Below, one piece after another: positions 43,985-57,334 of a stretch of DNA of 64,000 bases (positions are counted from its first letter, which is position 1; each line of letters opens with the position of its first letter). The stretch spans positions 24,723,063-24,787,062 of the forward strand of contig CM037472.1 in assembly GCA_021014325.1 (NCBI GenBank), read 5' to 3'. A program made the position numbers and the translations under genes. This DNA is from Plazaster borealis (lineage: Eukaryota > Echinodermata > Asteroidea > Forcipulatida > Labidiasteridae). The notes under the pieces were generated by a model. It made no database searches and had not been told where the DNA came from. It saw only the letters and a list, made by a program, of their open reading frames with translations.

Positions 43985-44620
43985 ATCAGATTTTAGGTTT
44001 TACTTAAACTGGATTAAAGAAACCAATGATGTTGACATGTGATGGCAGTTTATTCCATAGGCGCAGTGCAACATGAGAAAAAGATCGGTCACCCCATGAA
44101 TGATTAGACTTAAGCTTGATGACTGAGGAGGGGTTAGAATTGTCACAACAGAGTTTGCGAGGAGGATTGTAAGGTTTAAGCAAATCATCAATATATGTAG
44201 GGGCACTGTTCGTGAGATATTTAAACACAAAGAGCAATAGTTTGTACTTAATCCTGCTACTAACTGGTAACCTACTAACTGGTAACCAGTGCAATTCCTG
44301 TAAAATAGTTGTAACATGGGAGGACTTTTTAGTCAAGGTAATAACATGAGCAGCAGAGTTCTGAATGCGTTGAAGACGATAAAATTTGTGTAAATGGAAG
44401 ACCATTTAAAAGTGAGTTGCACATGTCTAGTCGAGAAACTACAAGGGAGTAAATAATTTACTCTGTAGCATTTAACTAATAATTTAAGAGATAGGTTACT
44501 ATACAATGATGACAATAGGCATTAATACAGAAAAGTAGCTTACAAAGAACAGATTTACAGGTAGGCTTAAAATACGTTCAGTGTAGATGAGCTTTTACTG
44601 TCACTTAGAATCTTGTTTCA
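43985..44620 (-). pseudogene. Decayed LINE reverse transcriptase C-terminus (CR1/L2/Jockey-type)
   Basis: On the minus strand one frame reads SRLDMCNSLLNGLP (about 44400-44440). After a frameshift another frame reads YRLQRIQNSAAHV, LQELHWLPV, RIKYKLLLFVFKYL, APTYIDDLL and WGDRSFSHVALRLWNKLP. These are the usual conserved blocks after the catalytic core of CR1/L2/Jockey-like reverse transcriptases. The catalytic YADD-type core is not seen and stops occur upstream, so it is a dead 5'-truncated copy. A 17-bp direct duplication ('ctactaactggtaac' twice, about 44271-44300) inserts a repeated LPV. Confidence 0.88.
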
Positions 44621-44921
44621 GTTGACTGCACGGAATTGTGTGTTTAAAAACATGTGTCCTGTGTTTAGGATGGTGAATGTTTGTTGAAGTTCAGGTGTTA
44701 TAGTCATGAATGTTGGAATTAGATTTGTAAAAAGCGATTGGCAATGAGTGGGAAGAGGTATGTTGAAGACTTGGTACATGAAGATGTTCTGATGATATTT
44801 TATTAACGTTATCAAAGTTAAGTATTGGTTAAGTTCTGTGAATAGAGGATCTGTATGAGCAGATGTGTAATATGAGCTTTTGAAACTAGGCGAATGACTT
44901 TCCTTTGAAGGGTGAACAATT

Positions 44922-45120
44922 TGTTGTGTGTGTGTGGGTAGGTATACACATTCAAACCGGGGACCTATAACAGAAGAGGACAATGGGGTCCCCAGTTGGG
45001 GAAAGGTCCCCAGTTGGAAAGCGTGTACAAAACCAATGGGACTTGTTGCTAAAAAGTTAGTGTATAAACAAAAGAGTGACAACAGGAGGTTCCCGATTGC
45101 TGGTACACACTTGCCTGTTT
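44922..45120. repeat. Diverged relative of the 160-bp repeat at 37497
   Basis: 'gtgtgtgggtaggtatacac', 'attcaaaccggggacctata' and 'gttcccgattgctggtacac' follow the order of the 37497 unit. The hairpin pair is changed to 'ggggacc'/'ggtcccc'. A single copy. Confidence 0.65.
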
Positions 45121-45124
45121 TTGT

Positions 45125-47480
45125 GTTCAAAATGTGTTTCCCCAGATTATATTACAAACATTCAAGTGGGGGTGGGATAAGAGAGCAATAAAGTGTACGG
45201 AGAATTCTGGTTGGATACAAGTGTTTAAATCTGCTCATGATGCCAGTGGATTTTGAGACCTTACTAATTTCCTGTCTCGCATCACACCAAGGAACTTGGT
45301 TTGATCAATTATAGAAAAGGTTCATTTAGCAATTTAACAGTGAGATTGGAAATATTGCAGCACTTCTTTTTATTATGGAAGATCTTAACATTTCTTAATG
45401 ATAAGGGAAAGCCTGTTGGCTTTCAGCTACTCGCAAACATTAACCAAATGGCAATTGACATTATTGAATAAAGAAAGGAGGCTCTTATCAAAAAGAAAAA
45501 TACAAGTGTCATCTTTGCGAAATTCCAACATGATGTAATTCTGATACGACATTGGTGTCCGTATGACAATAAAAAAGAAAACATAGACCATGTTTAGTGG
45601 TAAATTTAATTGATTTGAATACTGACTGATTAGGTTAGTTCTCCCCGGCAGAGGTTTTTTTTCTCTAGGGCTGATTAAATCAGAAAATGCAAAAACTTTT
45701 CATAAACCTTCAGTGCTTTTCCACTTTCCTCAAGATTTAATTTGAAAAGAGGAAGATAAACACAGATTTTATTAACTGCTTTCCAGTGAATAGAGGCTTG
45801 AGTGTTTAATAGTACCTTGAACTTAAAGACTTCAATAAGTCTACATGTTTTCACCTCAGGGCTAGCAAATCTACCTTAAAAGCCCCAATTCTTTTGCAAT
45901 TTTAACCTAAAAGATAATTACAAGTTTTTTTTTCTTCAAAGAACGATCAGCTGATAACATTAACAATTTTGTCCTTGACTCTCGGGGGCAGATTAAGAGC
46001 GTGGACCCACCGAGATTAAAGCCCCAAATTAGAAAATTGGGCTGATACGGAAAGAAATTTTCACATACTGAATCCGGGACCCATCGAAAGTTGAGCAATG
46101 TTTCCTTTCTTGAAGGCTCAATTCATATTGCGCCATTTAATCAGAAATCTTAAATAAGAAGAAGAAGGGGAGAAAAAACGGTACAGAAAGTGTTAAGCCA
46201 GCTTACATGTTTCTAAATCCTAGCCACCGGGACGTGGTATTGAGTTGGTAGTTTAAATACTTACAAGCTATAATGCCAACCCAATCAGACTCAGCAAGGT
46301 CAAAACGTGTACAACAAATTATTACAAATCTGTACATGTTGTCCTAACACATGGAGGTTGTACTTTCATTTCTTAAGCCTTTTGCTCCCTTGCGGTGTTT
46401 CTTTTGTTAATTTTTACATCAACAAACAAAGTGAATTCGTACTTGAAACGTGGTGTCCTGTTGGCAGTTAAGTGCCAAGGTCTTACAAACGAAGGTCTAG
46501 ATTGCTTTAAGATACAGTTCAGGACTAGTTTCTCCGGGGGGTTTTCTTCTTTCAAATTCCAAGGCAAAAGTTAACTTATATAAAAGATTTTATTGATAAA
46601 AGAAGACTGCAAAATTTTGTTTCACATGAATTTGTCTGAAGTTGCCTTTTTGTGTTACGTATAAGATATTCAAAAGCAGGAAATCCTCAACCAAACCAAG
46701 TCCGACAATAAAAGAAACAAAAGAATGTATGGATTTACGAACCAGTCTCACAGGTGTATTCAAGTTGGAGATCAGTTACAACAGTAGACAGTTATCAACT
46801 CTCTGAGAAAAAAAAAGAATATTTGTGTTTCATATTCTTTGCAGTGTTGGATTGGTAATGCATCTGCATAGTTTTCAGACACTACCAGGATTTTTTAAAG
46901 TAATCAGATCACATCCCCCTCCCCCAAAGGGGGAGAGAGAGACAAAATGGCACATGGCACCCTCCATAAATGATTATGTTTCCTCACTGATAAAGAAAAT
47001 TTTGCTAAAAAACCCGAACAGATGTGCTGAAAAGTATCACAAAGTAATTCTAATCCCCAAACTTGTAATGGCTGAATTAAAACTTTGCCTCCAATCATCC
47101 AACGACTTCCTTGGATGCCTTCCAAGGAGAGTGTCAACATGGAAAGCAATGAGTACTTCTGGCACATCTGCCGAATCAATTCGGATGCAAGCTTTCCTGT
47201 CAGGAAAGCATTAATTCCTAGCCCCATCCTACCACTCAAGATCAAATTGAGTGGGTATGGAGTCCAGATTTCCTCTCAAGTAACAAATGGTTAAGAGGAA
47301 AGTTTGTACATTTTTGACAGGGTGATATTTTTGGTCATGTGATATGATTTGGACTACTTGATACAGCAGTTTTAAGATTTATGTTATTTTTGTTTTATTT
47401 ATTGGTGGGGATGGGGGATGAGAATAAGATTCAGGAATGGGCCGTATAAGTCAGAGGAAGTTTCTGTGATTCACTGGTGG
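45125..47480. other. Unrecognised intergenic sequence
   Basis: No exon or repeat family is recognised. A short hairpin 'ccccctcccccaaaggggga' lies at 46915-46934. Confidence 0.35.
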
Positions 47481-47482
47481 AA

Positions 47483-47635
47483 AGGTTGAGCCTGTGGCCG
47501 AGCGGTCTAGTTTATCAGACCCAAGCTCTGGTGTTATCTGCTGCAGAGTGTGGGTTCGAATCCCGGTCATGACACTTGTGCCCTTGAGTAAGGCACTTAA
47601 CCATAATTGCTTCCGTAAAAGTTGGGAAGACAGTG
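47483..47635 (+). mobile_element. tRNA-Leu/Ser-like SINE, 3' truncated
   Basis: 'cctgtggccgagcggtctag' (A box) and GGGTTCGAATCCC (about 47552-47564) flank a variable-arm-like segment. 'gacacttgtgcccttgagta' follows as in 33436. The body beyond about 47620 is lost. Confidence 0.75.
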
Positions 47636-47639
47636 CATT

Positions 47640-50600
47640 CTGCTCTACCAGCCAGGCTCCTAGTGGATGATACCCATACCTACATCTTTACGGACTGTGA
47701 AGGGGGTAGCCCTATTTCATCCCCAGTAGTAGGTAGTAACGTGTCCCTGAATGAAGTGGCCATCTGGCCTTGTGATGTTAGGCGATTTCTCATTAAAAAA
47801 AATAAAAATATAAATAATAACACCCCCATTGCGCTTTGAAATGGGAAGACAATGGGGGGGGGCAAACATAGAAGCAAACACCCCCCCCCCCCGAAAAAAA
47901 ATAAAATGTGATGGTAGGCCTACAATTAGGAAAATTGGGTCAACAGGGAAAAAGCGAGAACTTCAGATGCATGGTATTTTATTTATTTATTTGTTATGCA
48001 AGATTGCCCCAAATGAGGCTGAAAGAAACTCTTGGTAAGGGGCTACAAGAAGAAAATGATATCATTGAGACAATAAATAGTAACTTCATGGTAATACAGT
48101 TTTCTCAAAGTGAATTGGAACTCACAGCGGCGGAGATCTCTGGATCTCTGCATTTAAGTCAGGGCAAGGGACTCGGCCCAAAAGTGGCTCAAAATCATGG
48201 TTAATGGTAAACTTACAGATGTTTCAGTAAAATAGAAAATATTTTCTCTTGTCATCTAAGAGGCCATTCAGAATAATCAATGTTTAAAACTTTCGTGATT
48301 TTTTCAAAATTGTTTTGACCCACCCACCTACCCCGATTCTCAATAAATATTGACTGACTACTTAATAATTTACCATGTACCATGCTACACTGAAAAATGA
48401 AGCAGATAACATTTTTTAGTTGAAACAGAAGAGAAAATCCTTGCCATCTCGGAGGTCAGCTATCGAAACAAGGGTGACTGTTAACATTGGAACCACCGAG
48501 GAAGTTCTTCTATTATTTGAATTGAAAACTGAATTTTGATTTTCAGTTATTTCTTTTGACCCACCCAACCACAACTTCGAAAAACCCCATTAGTTCAGGC
48601 AAAATGAAACAAAGAGACAATCACACTGCAGCCATCTTTGTCAGATTCCCTGTATACACAATGACACTAATAGTTTAATTCTCAATTTGTAAAAAGGTGC
48701 CCGACTGTTTTCCCTTCCAGCCTCAGTTTGGTCACATTGGGTGGAATGAAAGAAAAACAAAATGGCTACACCAAGATAAAAGTCTATAGACTTAGCAGAA
48801 ACAGCTTACCACTGGCCATGATGGAGGAAATAATAATTGAGCCTGGTTCCATGCCAATTATTACTAGCAAATAAATCTGTCAAGAAACATTTGCCACCTC
48901 CAAGAGCTCAATAAAAAAAGTTGTCCCCTGCATCTCTCAAACAAGATATAGGACTGAAAAAAGTGCACAATCAGGGTGTGTAAGATCTGGAGGTGTAGTA
49001 GTATACCATGTTCCTATAATGTAGGTCTCAGTCAGTCATGATGATAAAGCTCAAATCAGTTCAAGGCTAGCAGACAGGGGGAAAAACTTGACTATACAGA
49101 GGAAATGCTGAGGTCTTTTGCTGATTGAGTAAAACAAGGTGGCCGATTTATAAGGGGGGGATAGGACAGGTTGATTTCAGATGAATACTGCCTTGGAGAT
49201 GGGTCTGTTTGCTTCTCTGTTCAACAAGGGGTTTCATTTGGGGATTTGAGGTGTGTTTTTTAGGAATCTTTTGGCAATGTAGGATTCTTCATCCATCACA
49301 GCGAACTATTTAAATGTGAAATGACTCCTGGTTTTTATTGTTGCCAGCTGTTAATTTTTTTTCCCCTATACTTCTAAACTAAGACGCCCAATGCCAATTA
49401 GCGAAGTGCTTCTTATAAAAATGATGCTGCTGTACATGTTAGACATCCATTTCCTGTGACTCTTGAGAAGTTGAAATGCCATAGAGGAGTTAACCAAAGA
49501 GAGATGTACCTTTGGGAGCCCGCAAGGCATGCAGTTGTCGCCTCATCCTCCCAGAGAGCTGTTCATAAGATGCCCCAACTGAGGATTGACATTTCTCTAA
49601 GTCTTGTGATCTTGTGCTCTTCTCAGTGACCCCCATTTAAAATGACACAGCGCTGCTTCAGAAACATCTCTGCTTGAAATTGTCAGAATATATGGACTGA
49701 ATATGAAAATAAAGAAGTTTTCCTACAAGGCAACTTTGAAAATCAGAATAAATTAAGAGGGGTTTTCTGAAAGCCTGCATGAGCTACCTGTGAAGAAATG
49801 TTGATTGTTTTTATCTAACTTGCATATTTCTTGAAAAACGATTAATACAAGAAAAATGTACTTTTCCCAAAAGTTCAATCTTGCTTTCTTGAGAGAAGAT
49901 CTCTTTTATCAGTGCTGTTCTCTGCCGTCTTGAACACTTAACTGATTTGAGTATGGAGGGTCCATACTGCCAATATGATGAGCCAATATTTGTAAATGCA
50001 TGGGGAGAGTGAAAGCTAAGTTTGCCCGTGGCCAGCAAGATAATTTGCCAGTTTCAGTTTTGGGACTTGCCAATATTGAAGAACCAATAATTGACGTACA
50101 TTCAGCTTATTGTATTTGACAAACCAGACAGGGCAAGTATTTACATATTTTGTTTCTTGACTTTTTTCGTTTTGTTACTAATTTCAACTTCCTTTTATGG
50201 GTCTGCTAAGTGTTTCTTTCACTCAGTCTAAAAACCTAGACTAGAATCAACTGTGTTGGAGTACAGGAATCTGTGATAAATAGCAAAGTTTGACTGCTAT
50301 AGGGTAAATGATGACATTGCCGCTCAAGATCTTATCCCCTCTTCCTCTAGTACCTGCTGACAGAGACTTCACATACACACACACAACAAACACACCAGTA
50401 GAAGAAACCCTCAAAATGCACATCCGGCAAAAATAATCAACCAATTTCATCAAGATTGTAACCCAGTGTTGATTGAAGATGTGGAACAAGTGGAGAACGA
50501 GTAAAATGTGAAATTGAAAATCAAAGATGACAGTTATTAATATGAAAATGACACAGGATTTCTGGTTTTCAGAGCGGATTACATGTGTTTATGTTTGGAG

Positions 50601-50865
50601 GAGGAGGGTTGGTGTACTATTTTTTTCTTCAAGAACACGGTCTTGATGGTTTTTGCAGTGTCACCTTTCGATTCTATGTTTTCCCATCCTCAATGTCCAA
50701 GTCAAGATGTCTGTTTTTCATCAAGGGTGTAAATTCATTATGACGCTCACCCTGGCTCGTAAATTTTTGATGAATTTTCTTTATAGACTCAGTTGCAGGG
50801 ATTTGCAGAAGGTATTATGTAGGATTAAACAAGACTGAACAAGACCTTGGTATGTTAAAGGGATA
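47640..50865. other. Unrecognised intergenic sequence
   Basis: A C tract lies near 47880-47892 and a CA tract near 50372. No supported exon. Confidence 0.35.
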
Positions 50866-50867
50866 TG

Positions 50868-51010
50868 TTGAAATAATCTAGTGGGGTTTGTGGAGACACA
50901 ATGTATACATAATTAATACTCCGAAAAGAACCGGTGGTTTGACAACTCAACGTTTCAATCAGTATGCTCTGATCGTCTTCAGGGGAATACTGATCAAAAT
51001 AATGAGAACA
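50868..51010. repeat. Half copy of the 21248 foldback
   Basis: 'accggtggtttgacaactca' and 'cgtttcaatcagtatgctct' with 'gatcgtcttcagggg' match one arm and centre of 21248-21481. The second arm is only partly present ('atactgatcaaaataatgag'). Confidence 0.65.
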
Positions 51011-51139
51011 TTGATGATAGGGGAGTGTGTGGGGTGGGGTGGGGTGGGGTTTTGAAGAATGAAGGTAACAAAACATGGTATTAATCTGTTCCCCTGTATT
51101 CCCCTTGTATAATTTAACAGTCACCTCTTCAATACTTCG

Positions 51140-51520
51140 TGTCACCGGTGAAACTAGGATAAAACTTTGGAGGGGCACTTTTTTCTGGGGGGGCACTTCT
51201 TGCCAATTAAAACTTTAGTTTCCGTTTGCATTCTTCCTAAACAAGCCTTTATTTCAGTGTTCTTGTTATGGCATTTTTTAATAAGATAATCTCACGGAGG
51301 TAAAAACAAGTACATTGTATGCATAGACAAAAGAAAAATAGTTTTAAAAACATTGAAATTACTACATAAAAGCTTTAAAAAAGTAAAAGATTTTGGTGAT
51401 AATTTTTTACCTCAAAAGTCAAGATTTCAAATGAGAGGGGGGCATCAGGGGAGGGGGGTCAAGGACATCAATAGGGGGAGGCACATGCTCCCCGCTAACC
51501 TTAGTCAGGCCACTGCTAAA
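51140..51520. repeat. G/C-tract repeat ending in 'ggccactgct'
   Basis: Contains 'ggggcacttttttctggggg', G-rich 'gaggggggcatcagg' and an end 'agtcaggccactgctaaaac'. The end motif is shared with 20165 and 57115. Boundaries are uncertain. Confidence 0.35.
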
Positions 51521-51524
51521 ACCA

Positions 51525-54500
51525 CTTGAATTTTTGTTTGCAATCTTTAACTTATGAGAGTCATGTCTGCACCAGCACCACTGGTAGGTGCACTTTAAAA
51601 TGAAACCAATGTTGAGTCACTCAGGAAAAAAACAAAGATGTTATTGGAACTAAACTGTAAACAGTTCCATACTGGTATTGCTCAATATCAGAAGTGTTAG
51701 TTTACCTTATAACGCTGCTCAGGATGAACCATGGTTGAGGGTCCTGGTTACTCCACTGCCATGTTCGGAGGTTACTTTGCTTTAATACAGGTCATGTGTA
51801 CTTTACTGGCCAATAATTAAGAATAAATGCCACTGTGATAGATTTCAGGAGGTGCGTAGCAATTACTTACTTGGATTATGGAAGACTGTGGCCAGCAAGA
51901 CTTTCTTATTTGAAAGCCAGAAGACAAATTTTGGACGAATATCTTTTACGCTACACAGGAATTAATTTAGAATTGTGAAATATAATAAATTGTGTAAATT
52001 TGTAATTGTTTCCTTGGAAAATATCATTCTCATACCTCGAGATCTCATCTCAAAAGGTTAAACATTATGTTTCCAAAATGATTTCCCCTAATTTTGCAAA
52101 GATTTCTTCCAGTTGGATGTTTTCAAGGGTTTCTGCTTCCATCAACTGAGTATTCTAAGATAAATCAATGCTGTGGCCTATGGCTAATCAGTAAGGTGTG
52201 CAAAAGGGATGAGACTGCAAAATTTCCTCTTTTTATTGCTCAAAGTCAAAGTGATTAAAATAAGGGTTGTGGAGGGAAGTGAGGGGAGGGGGCCAACCTA
52301 TTAATGCTTCACTGAAAATTGATCGCATATTACCAAGAGTTCCGGGGGGAAAATGTCACATTCTGTTGCCACGGATTGGCAATACAAAAAAAAAAAGAGG
52401 GCGTGGCAAGTTTCGATTTAGTGTACAACATGTAGGAAACAAATGCAACATGCTCAGAGGACTGGTAGGTAACTCTACTTCCTCAAAGTATTGGAAGATG
52501 ACGAACCAGTGCCCCTAGGTGGAGGGGCGGGAGGGGCGAGGGCCAGGGGGATGATTGTGTAGTTTCTAAACCTTTGATTTACTTCAAAAAGAAGAAAGAA
52601 AAAAAACCACATCAATCTGCTAAAAATAAAACCTTTTTATGTTCATACTGCTTTTAAAGCAAGAACATTCGAAAATTCTTGGAGAAAACATGCATTATCT
52701 AAAAGCTGGGAAATTGAAGAAAAACAAATTCATTGACTTGTACACGAACAGTAGAAAATTAGATAATGGTGTATAGAACATAGCAGGTTGCCTAACCCCC
52801 ATGTGTAAAATAATTCCAGTAAAGTTATGTTTACTGGAGATGCGTAAACTAACCGTGAAGTTTGAGTGGTCTAGACTAAAATCCCATTGTCCTGTCACTT
52901 CAAATTCAATTCAACTTTATTCTTGTTTATTTTGGCAAAAGCATGTGACCACAGTGATTATTGATGGGCGTATGACACTTTCATGTTTCTGTAGTAAACA
53001 CTTCAAAGAATTTGCTAATTTCAAAGAAATCCAGGGTGGAAGATAAGCCAAATGGTGTGATTGCTGGGTAAGTATTAGGCATTGTGTGAAGGGTGTTAAT
53101 ATTTTTGGAGACATTGACAGGTGATAGATGTAGGTGAGGGAAGGTCGGTGGTGCATGGCTCATTATAGAGGATACATTTTTGGAGGATAGAATTGATTAA
53201 GACCAGAAACATATATATAAGTGGCAGGGAGGAGGGGGGAGCATAGGGACTTGTGATGGAACAAGTTACATGTTTTGCTGTCTTTACATTTAATGTGCTC
53301 ATTTTAGTTGCCTTGTAATGTTAGATTGCATCATTATCCATACATTCCACTATGTTACAATCTGCTGTGATTTTCCTTCACCTTTTAACCATTTCTGTCT
53401 CAGTGCAGTTCATTGAATGTTTGTATAGTTGCTTTTATGCAGGTGATAGCTTGGACTCGAGGACTCCGGCTAGGGGTGCTATCTTCTCAAAGTGTTTTTC
53501 ATGTAGAGTAACACAATCAAAGTGATCATGGTTTTTAGAGTAATTTTTTTGGGGTAGAGAAGTTTTTGGGGAATTTTTCTTACCAGTAATATTTAGCTGT
53601 GAAATTAAGGATTGCCTGAGTGTACCATTTTTTTCTAGGGGAGGGGGGATTCTGGCCTATTAATACTGTACTTGTTGATCATCAGCGCAGTATTTAATTG
53701 TCCTCTCTTTTAAAATGACCATTAATCCATAAAACCAAAAGCTTGAGTAAAAGAGTGATTACAAAGGTTAGTATTAGCATACAATACAACAATAAAAACC
53801 TGCCACCTCACTGGCCTTTATTGCTTCAGTTTGGTAAAAATCTAGGTCAGCCAGTTAAACTGGGCCATGTGATTCCAAAGGACTCACTGGAATAAATCAA
53901 AACAAAAGGTCACCGTTCACAGTATACAGTGGGACAGAGATAATCATGTTTGAGAGTTCCAACAACTTTCGGTTTATTGTTTCCGGCCGTTTTAGTACAG
54001 GAGGCAATTTCACCAGGTGCGCTTTTGGTCGCTAGATACATGGGGTGTAAAATTACACCCGACTTTGTGTTTCGAGGAAGCTTGCTGGTGTTGATGGTGT
54101 TGACTCACTGAATATAATGCAGACTATAGTGATTCTGTGTTTGTCGCTTAACTTTGGTGTTCTGTTCTTGTTTCATGAATTATGACAAAGGTTGTGCAAG
54201 GGTCTTGTAATTCAAGAAAGTGAAAAACATGGTCAGAATTTGTTTATCTTTTTTTTTGGGGGGGGGGGGGTTGCTGTAGTGGAGTTTGCCTTAAAGGTGT
54301 ATATACTTCATATCTTTGGTTGGATACAGCTTAACTAGATGGCAAAAAGAAGGAAACCCACTTTTGAAAACAATTTTCACCTACATGTTGAGCATATTTC
54401 CAAAAAATGATTTGATGGTATTAAAATATTGATCTTTAAATACAAGTGATGAAAAAATGATTGCAAATGCATTTTTTTTGTCTCAGAGATAATGGTAGTT

Positions 54501-54900
54501 TACAAATTCAATTTCCTGTGGCAAACCTGTTTGTCCATGAATGGCTTTATTCCATCCGCTGGACTGAGCTCTAGAGCTTGATTTGCAGACAAAACACACT
54601 ACATTTCAAACAATGATTGTTACCCTTTTTCTCATACATTTATTGAATATCATCAAAGCACAATTGAAAATACTATTTGACAAGTTTTTACCTTTCCATG
54701 TTCTATGGGAATGTTTTCTTATAATTAACAACATTAACTGGAACATAGAATTAAAAGTGGACAACAGTGTTTTTTTGTGCCTTTAATTAAATTAGCATTA
54801 TATTAAGACCATTCTTGCGATTGTTTAAACAGATTTGTTCACCCTGTATGGTTGAAAAGTGATACTTTACTACAGTATTAAAAAAACAACATTCAAATAA
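51525..54900. other. Unrecognised intergenic sequence
   Basis: Several G-rich tracts (52270, 52520, 54258) occur but no exon or repeat family can be supported. Confidence 0.35.
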
Positions 54901-54903
54901 GTA

Positions 54904-55246
54904 GGAAAAACTGTAGTTAGTAAACTTGCGGGTACAAAACTGTTTTGGGAGAGGTGTGGTCTCGACGTTTCGACAGTAAACGCCAGACTGCTAATTATGT
55001 TGAGGTTTAAGTAAGGCTGGAGGGATGCACATTTGGGTGGGAAGGATCCAAGCTACTCTTGACTGGTGATGCATGGGAGTTGGCTGCTGGCTGGATGTGT
55101 GTGCGCTGGAGAGAGTCAGTGTTGTGGTGAGCCTCTGCTAATGGAAGGGTGGGCTTGAGAGTAGTGGTGACCAGATGTCCTTGATGAAGTAACCAGGAGA
55201 GTTTTATACAAAGTTGTAACCCGCAAGTTCACTACTATAGTTTTTC
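54904..55246. mobile_element. TIR element with GAAAAACTRTAGT ends
   Basis: The left 'gaaaaactgtagttagtaaa' then 'cttgcgggtacaa' is matched by the inverse complement at the right (55213-55246: 'gttgtaacccgcaagttcac', 'tatagtttttc'). The interior carries 'ctcgacgtttcgacagtaaa', a motif shared with the foldback group. About 343 bp, non-coding. A relative is at 58688. Confidence 0.75.
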
Positions 55247-55249
55247 TTA

Positions 55250-56735
55250 TGATCCACACCATGTTAAGCTTCAAACATCACTTAAGTAAAAAATTCCTGT
55301 CAAAAGGGTGTTTCCTTTTTTTTTTGCATCACCCTTGATGATAGTGACCCAGAAAGAGAATCATATGAAGGTTTATTTAAAACACCATCTTGTTATATAA
55401 ATAGGTGAATACAAAGAACACCAGATTGTAGTTTTAATCAAATAGTAAGGATTTCTATATCAGCAGAGTGGCGATTAGTTAACACTAAATGAGGCTTGAC
55501 TTAGAACATTTACCACCGTAAGTGAGCTACTGTTTATAGCGAGGGCTATATGTGATGCTGCAAGTTTAAAGTTTACAAAAGGAAAAACACATACAATTTT
55601 TAAGAATGAATAAAAAGTCATTGAGAGCAGGAAGGGTTCTGGACCAACCCCTGTATCCGTGCCTGCATTTATTCCACAGTGTGCACATGGAAAAAAAGGC
55701 GAATTGATGAAACATGTTTCTGTGAGAGTGGAATATTCTACATCTGTAAGTACTGATTCTGAACTTGCAGATTTTTTGTTTAACAAGAAGAACCGAATCT
55801 GTGTTAATAAGTTTGGCTCAGGGGTCATGAACTGAGCTCACCAAATTCTACCCCTGAAATTAAGTAACCTTGCAGAATGGGACACTACTCCCCTGTAAAG
55901 AGTTGTTGATACAGAAACTTGTGTCATAATGACACTTCTAAAGTTGCCAGCCCTTGTTTGAGAATTAAGGAGGGATTGAGGGTTTCTTTGGGGTAGTAAA
56001 TTGTAAGGATTCACTGACACAAAGTCTCTGTTGGCAATCACGGCACTATGGGTATCAAAGTGGACAAATAACAAAACATTCTAGATGTTTTGTGACCACA
56101 ATTGCCTCTTATCGCTCCGCCTATATAGGATATGAGTTTTTGTGTAACCGGCACAATTCTGATCCCCGCACTAAATAAACAAATTGAAATGAAGATAATG
56201 CTCCATTTGTCCCCATTAAATGTTGTTGCGCTTGTAACACCCTGTGTGACGGTAACAATCTCTTGTCTTCTCACTGGGCATCTTCCCAACCCTCGCCAAC
56301 TGTCAGTTCAAATAACCGTCCTGAACTGTTATCAATAATACATCAAAGTTTGCTTAGGTGGTGAGGTGTCCTCCAGACATTTGGGAACAATAGGCAATTG
56401 ATCTCAAAGGAACCGATCAATCCATGCGAAACATCCATGGCTCTGTATTTGTCTCCACGTTCCGATCGAGACCATACTCTTTAATCCTTTGCACTCTTTC
56501 TTCATGTAGAAGAGACGGGGGGGATCCATATGAGATGGAAGCTATTAGTTGTGTCTGTGAATAAGCATCAAGTTGTTATGACACATTAATATCCATCCAT
56601 GCAGCATGAACTCATTGTAGATACTATCCTTATTTTGGTTTGTTGACAGTTCAATATATTTCAACTGTTTGATAGTTTACACGATCAATTCGCAATCACT
56701 TCTAGGTTGTACATTTTGCTCCATAAAATCTTCTG
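55250..56735. other. Unrecognised intergenic sequence
   Basis: No exon or repeat family is recognised. Confidence 0.35.
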
Positions 56736-56759
56736 ATGGTATTCTGGAGACTCTTGCTT

Positions 56760-56895
56760 TATTGACTATTTCACAAAGCGCAGTGCACTTACATGCATCT
56801 ATCCTGTCCGCCATTTTAGGAGTCAAAATGTACCCAAAGGAATTGACTCCCGAAATAGCAGAAATTGAAGATGGGCCCTGCAGAGAAAGTTTGAT
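56760..56895. repeat. Interspersed repeat E
   Basis: 'agcgcagtgcacttacatgc' followed by 'atctatcctgtccgccattt' matches the last 30 bases of the window (63968-64000), where the repeat is cut by the edge. 'gaattgactcccgaaatag' links it to the interior of 16396-16709. Confidence 0.55.
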
Positions 56896-57114
56896 CAAGT
56901 AACCATAGTTGACCATAGTTCAACTAAATCTGATCAAATGCACAAGGCATCCATGGTTGGACTGGTAGTCTATTTGATGATTAGGCTGGTCGAATCGCTG
57001 GTTCAGAATAGCCCAGTGCAGAGAGGACCAGTTATCAGAAAAATGATAATGTTGGTCCGACTTATCATTAGTTAATAAGTCGTACAACAACCATGCAAAC
57101 GTGACTTGAACTCT

Positions 57115-57330
57115 TACCGGCCTCCTGCCCTTCAAATGAGATTGACAAAAATGCACAAATGAATGGTTAAATAAAATGAAATGCCCCCCCCCCATAACAA
57201 AAAATAAATAACAAAAAAAACAAACAAACAAACAAACCCCCAGCAAACAAACAAACAAACTGTGTCTTTTCCCCTGCTTGCCCCCTCCCCCCCCCATGGA
57301 AATGGCTAGTGTGCCACTGCTAAAGGTACC
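57115..57330. repeat. Poly-C / AAAC interspersed repeat
   Basis: The same order as 20165-20400: 'ttcaaatgagattgacaaaa', 'atgcacaaatgaatggtt', a C tract, an AAAC/AAAT tract, a second C tract and 'agtgtgccactgctaaagg'. Confidence 0.6.
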
Positions 57331-57334
57331 CAGG

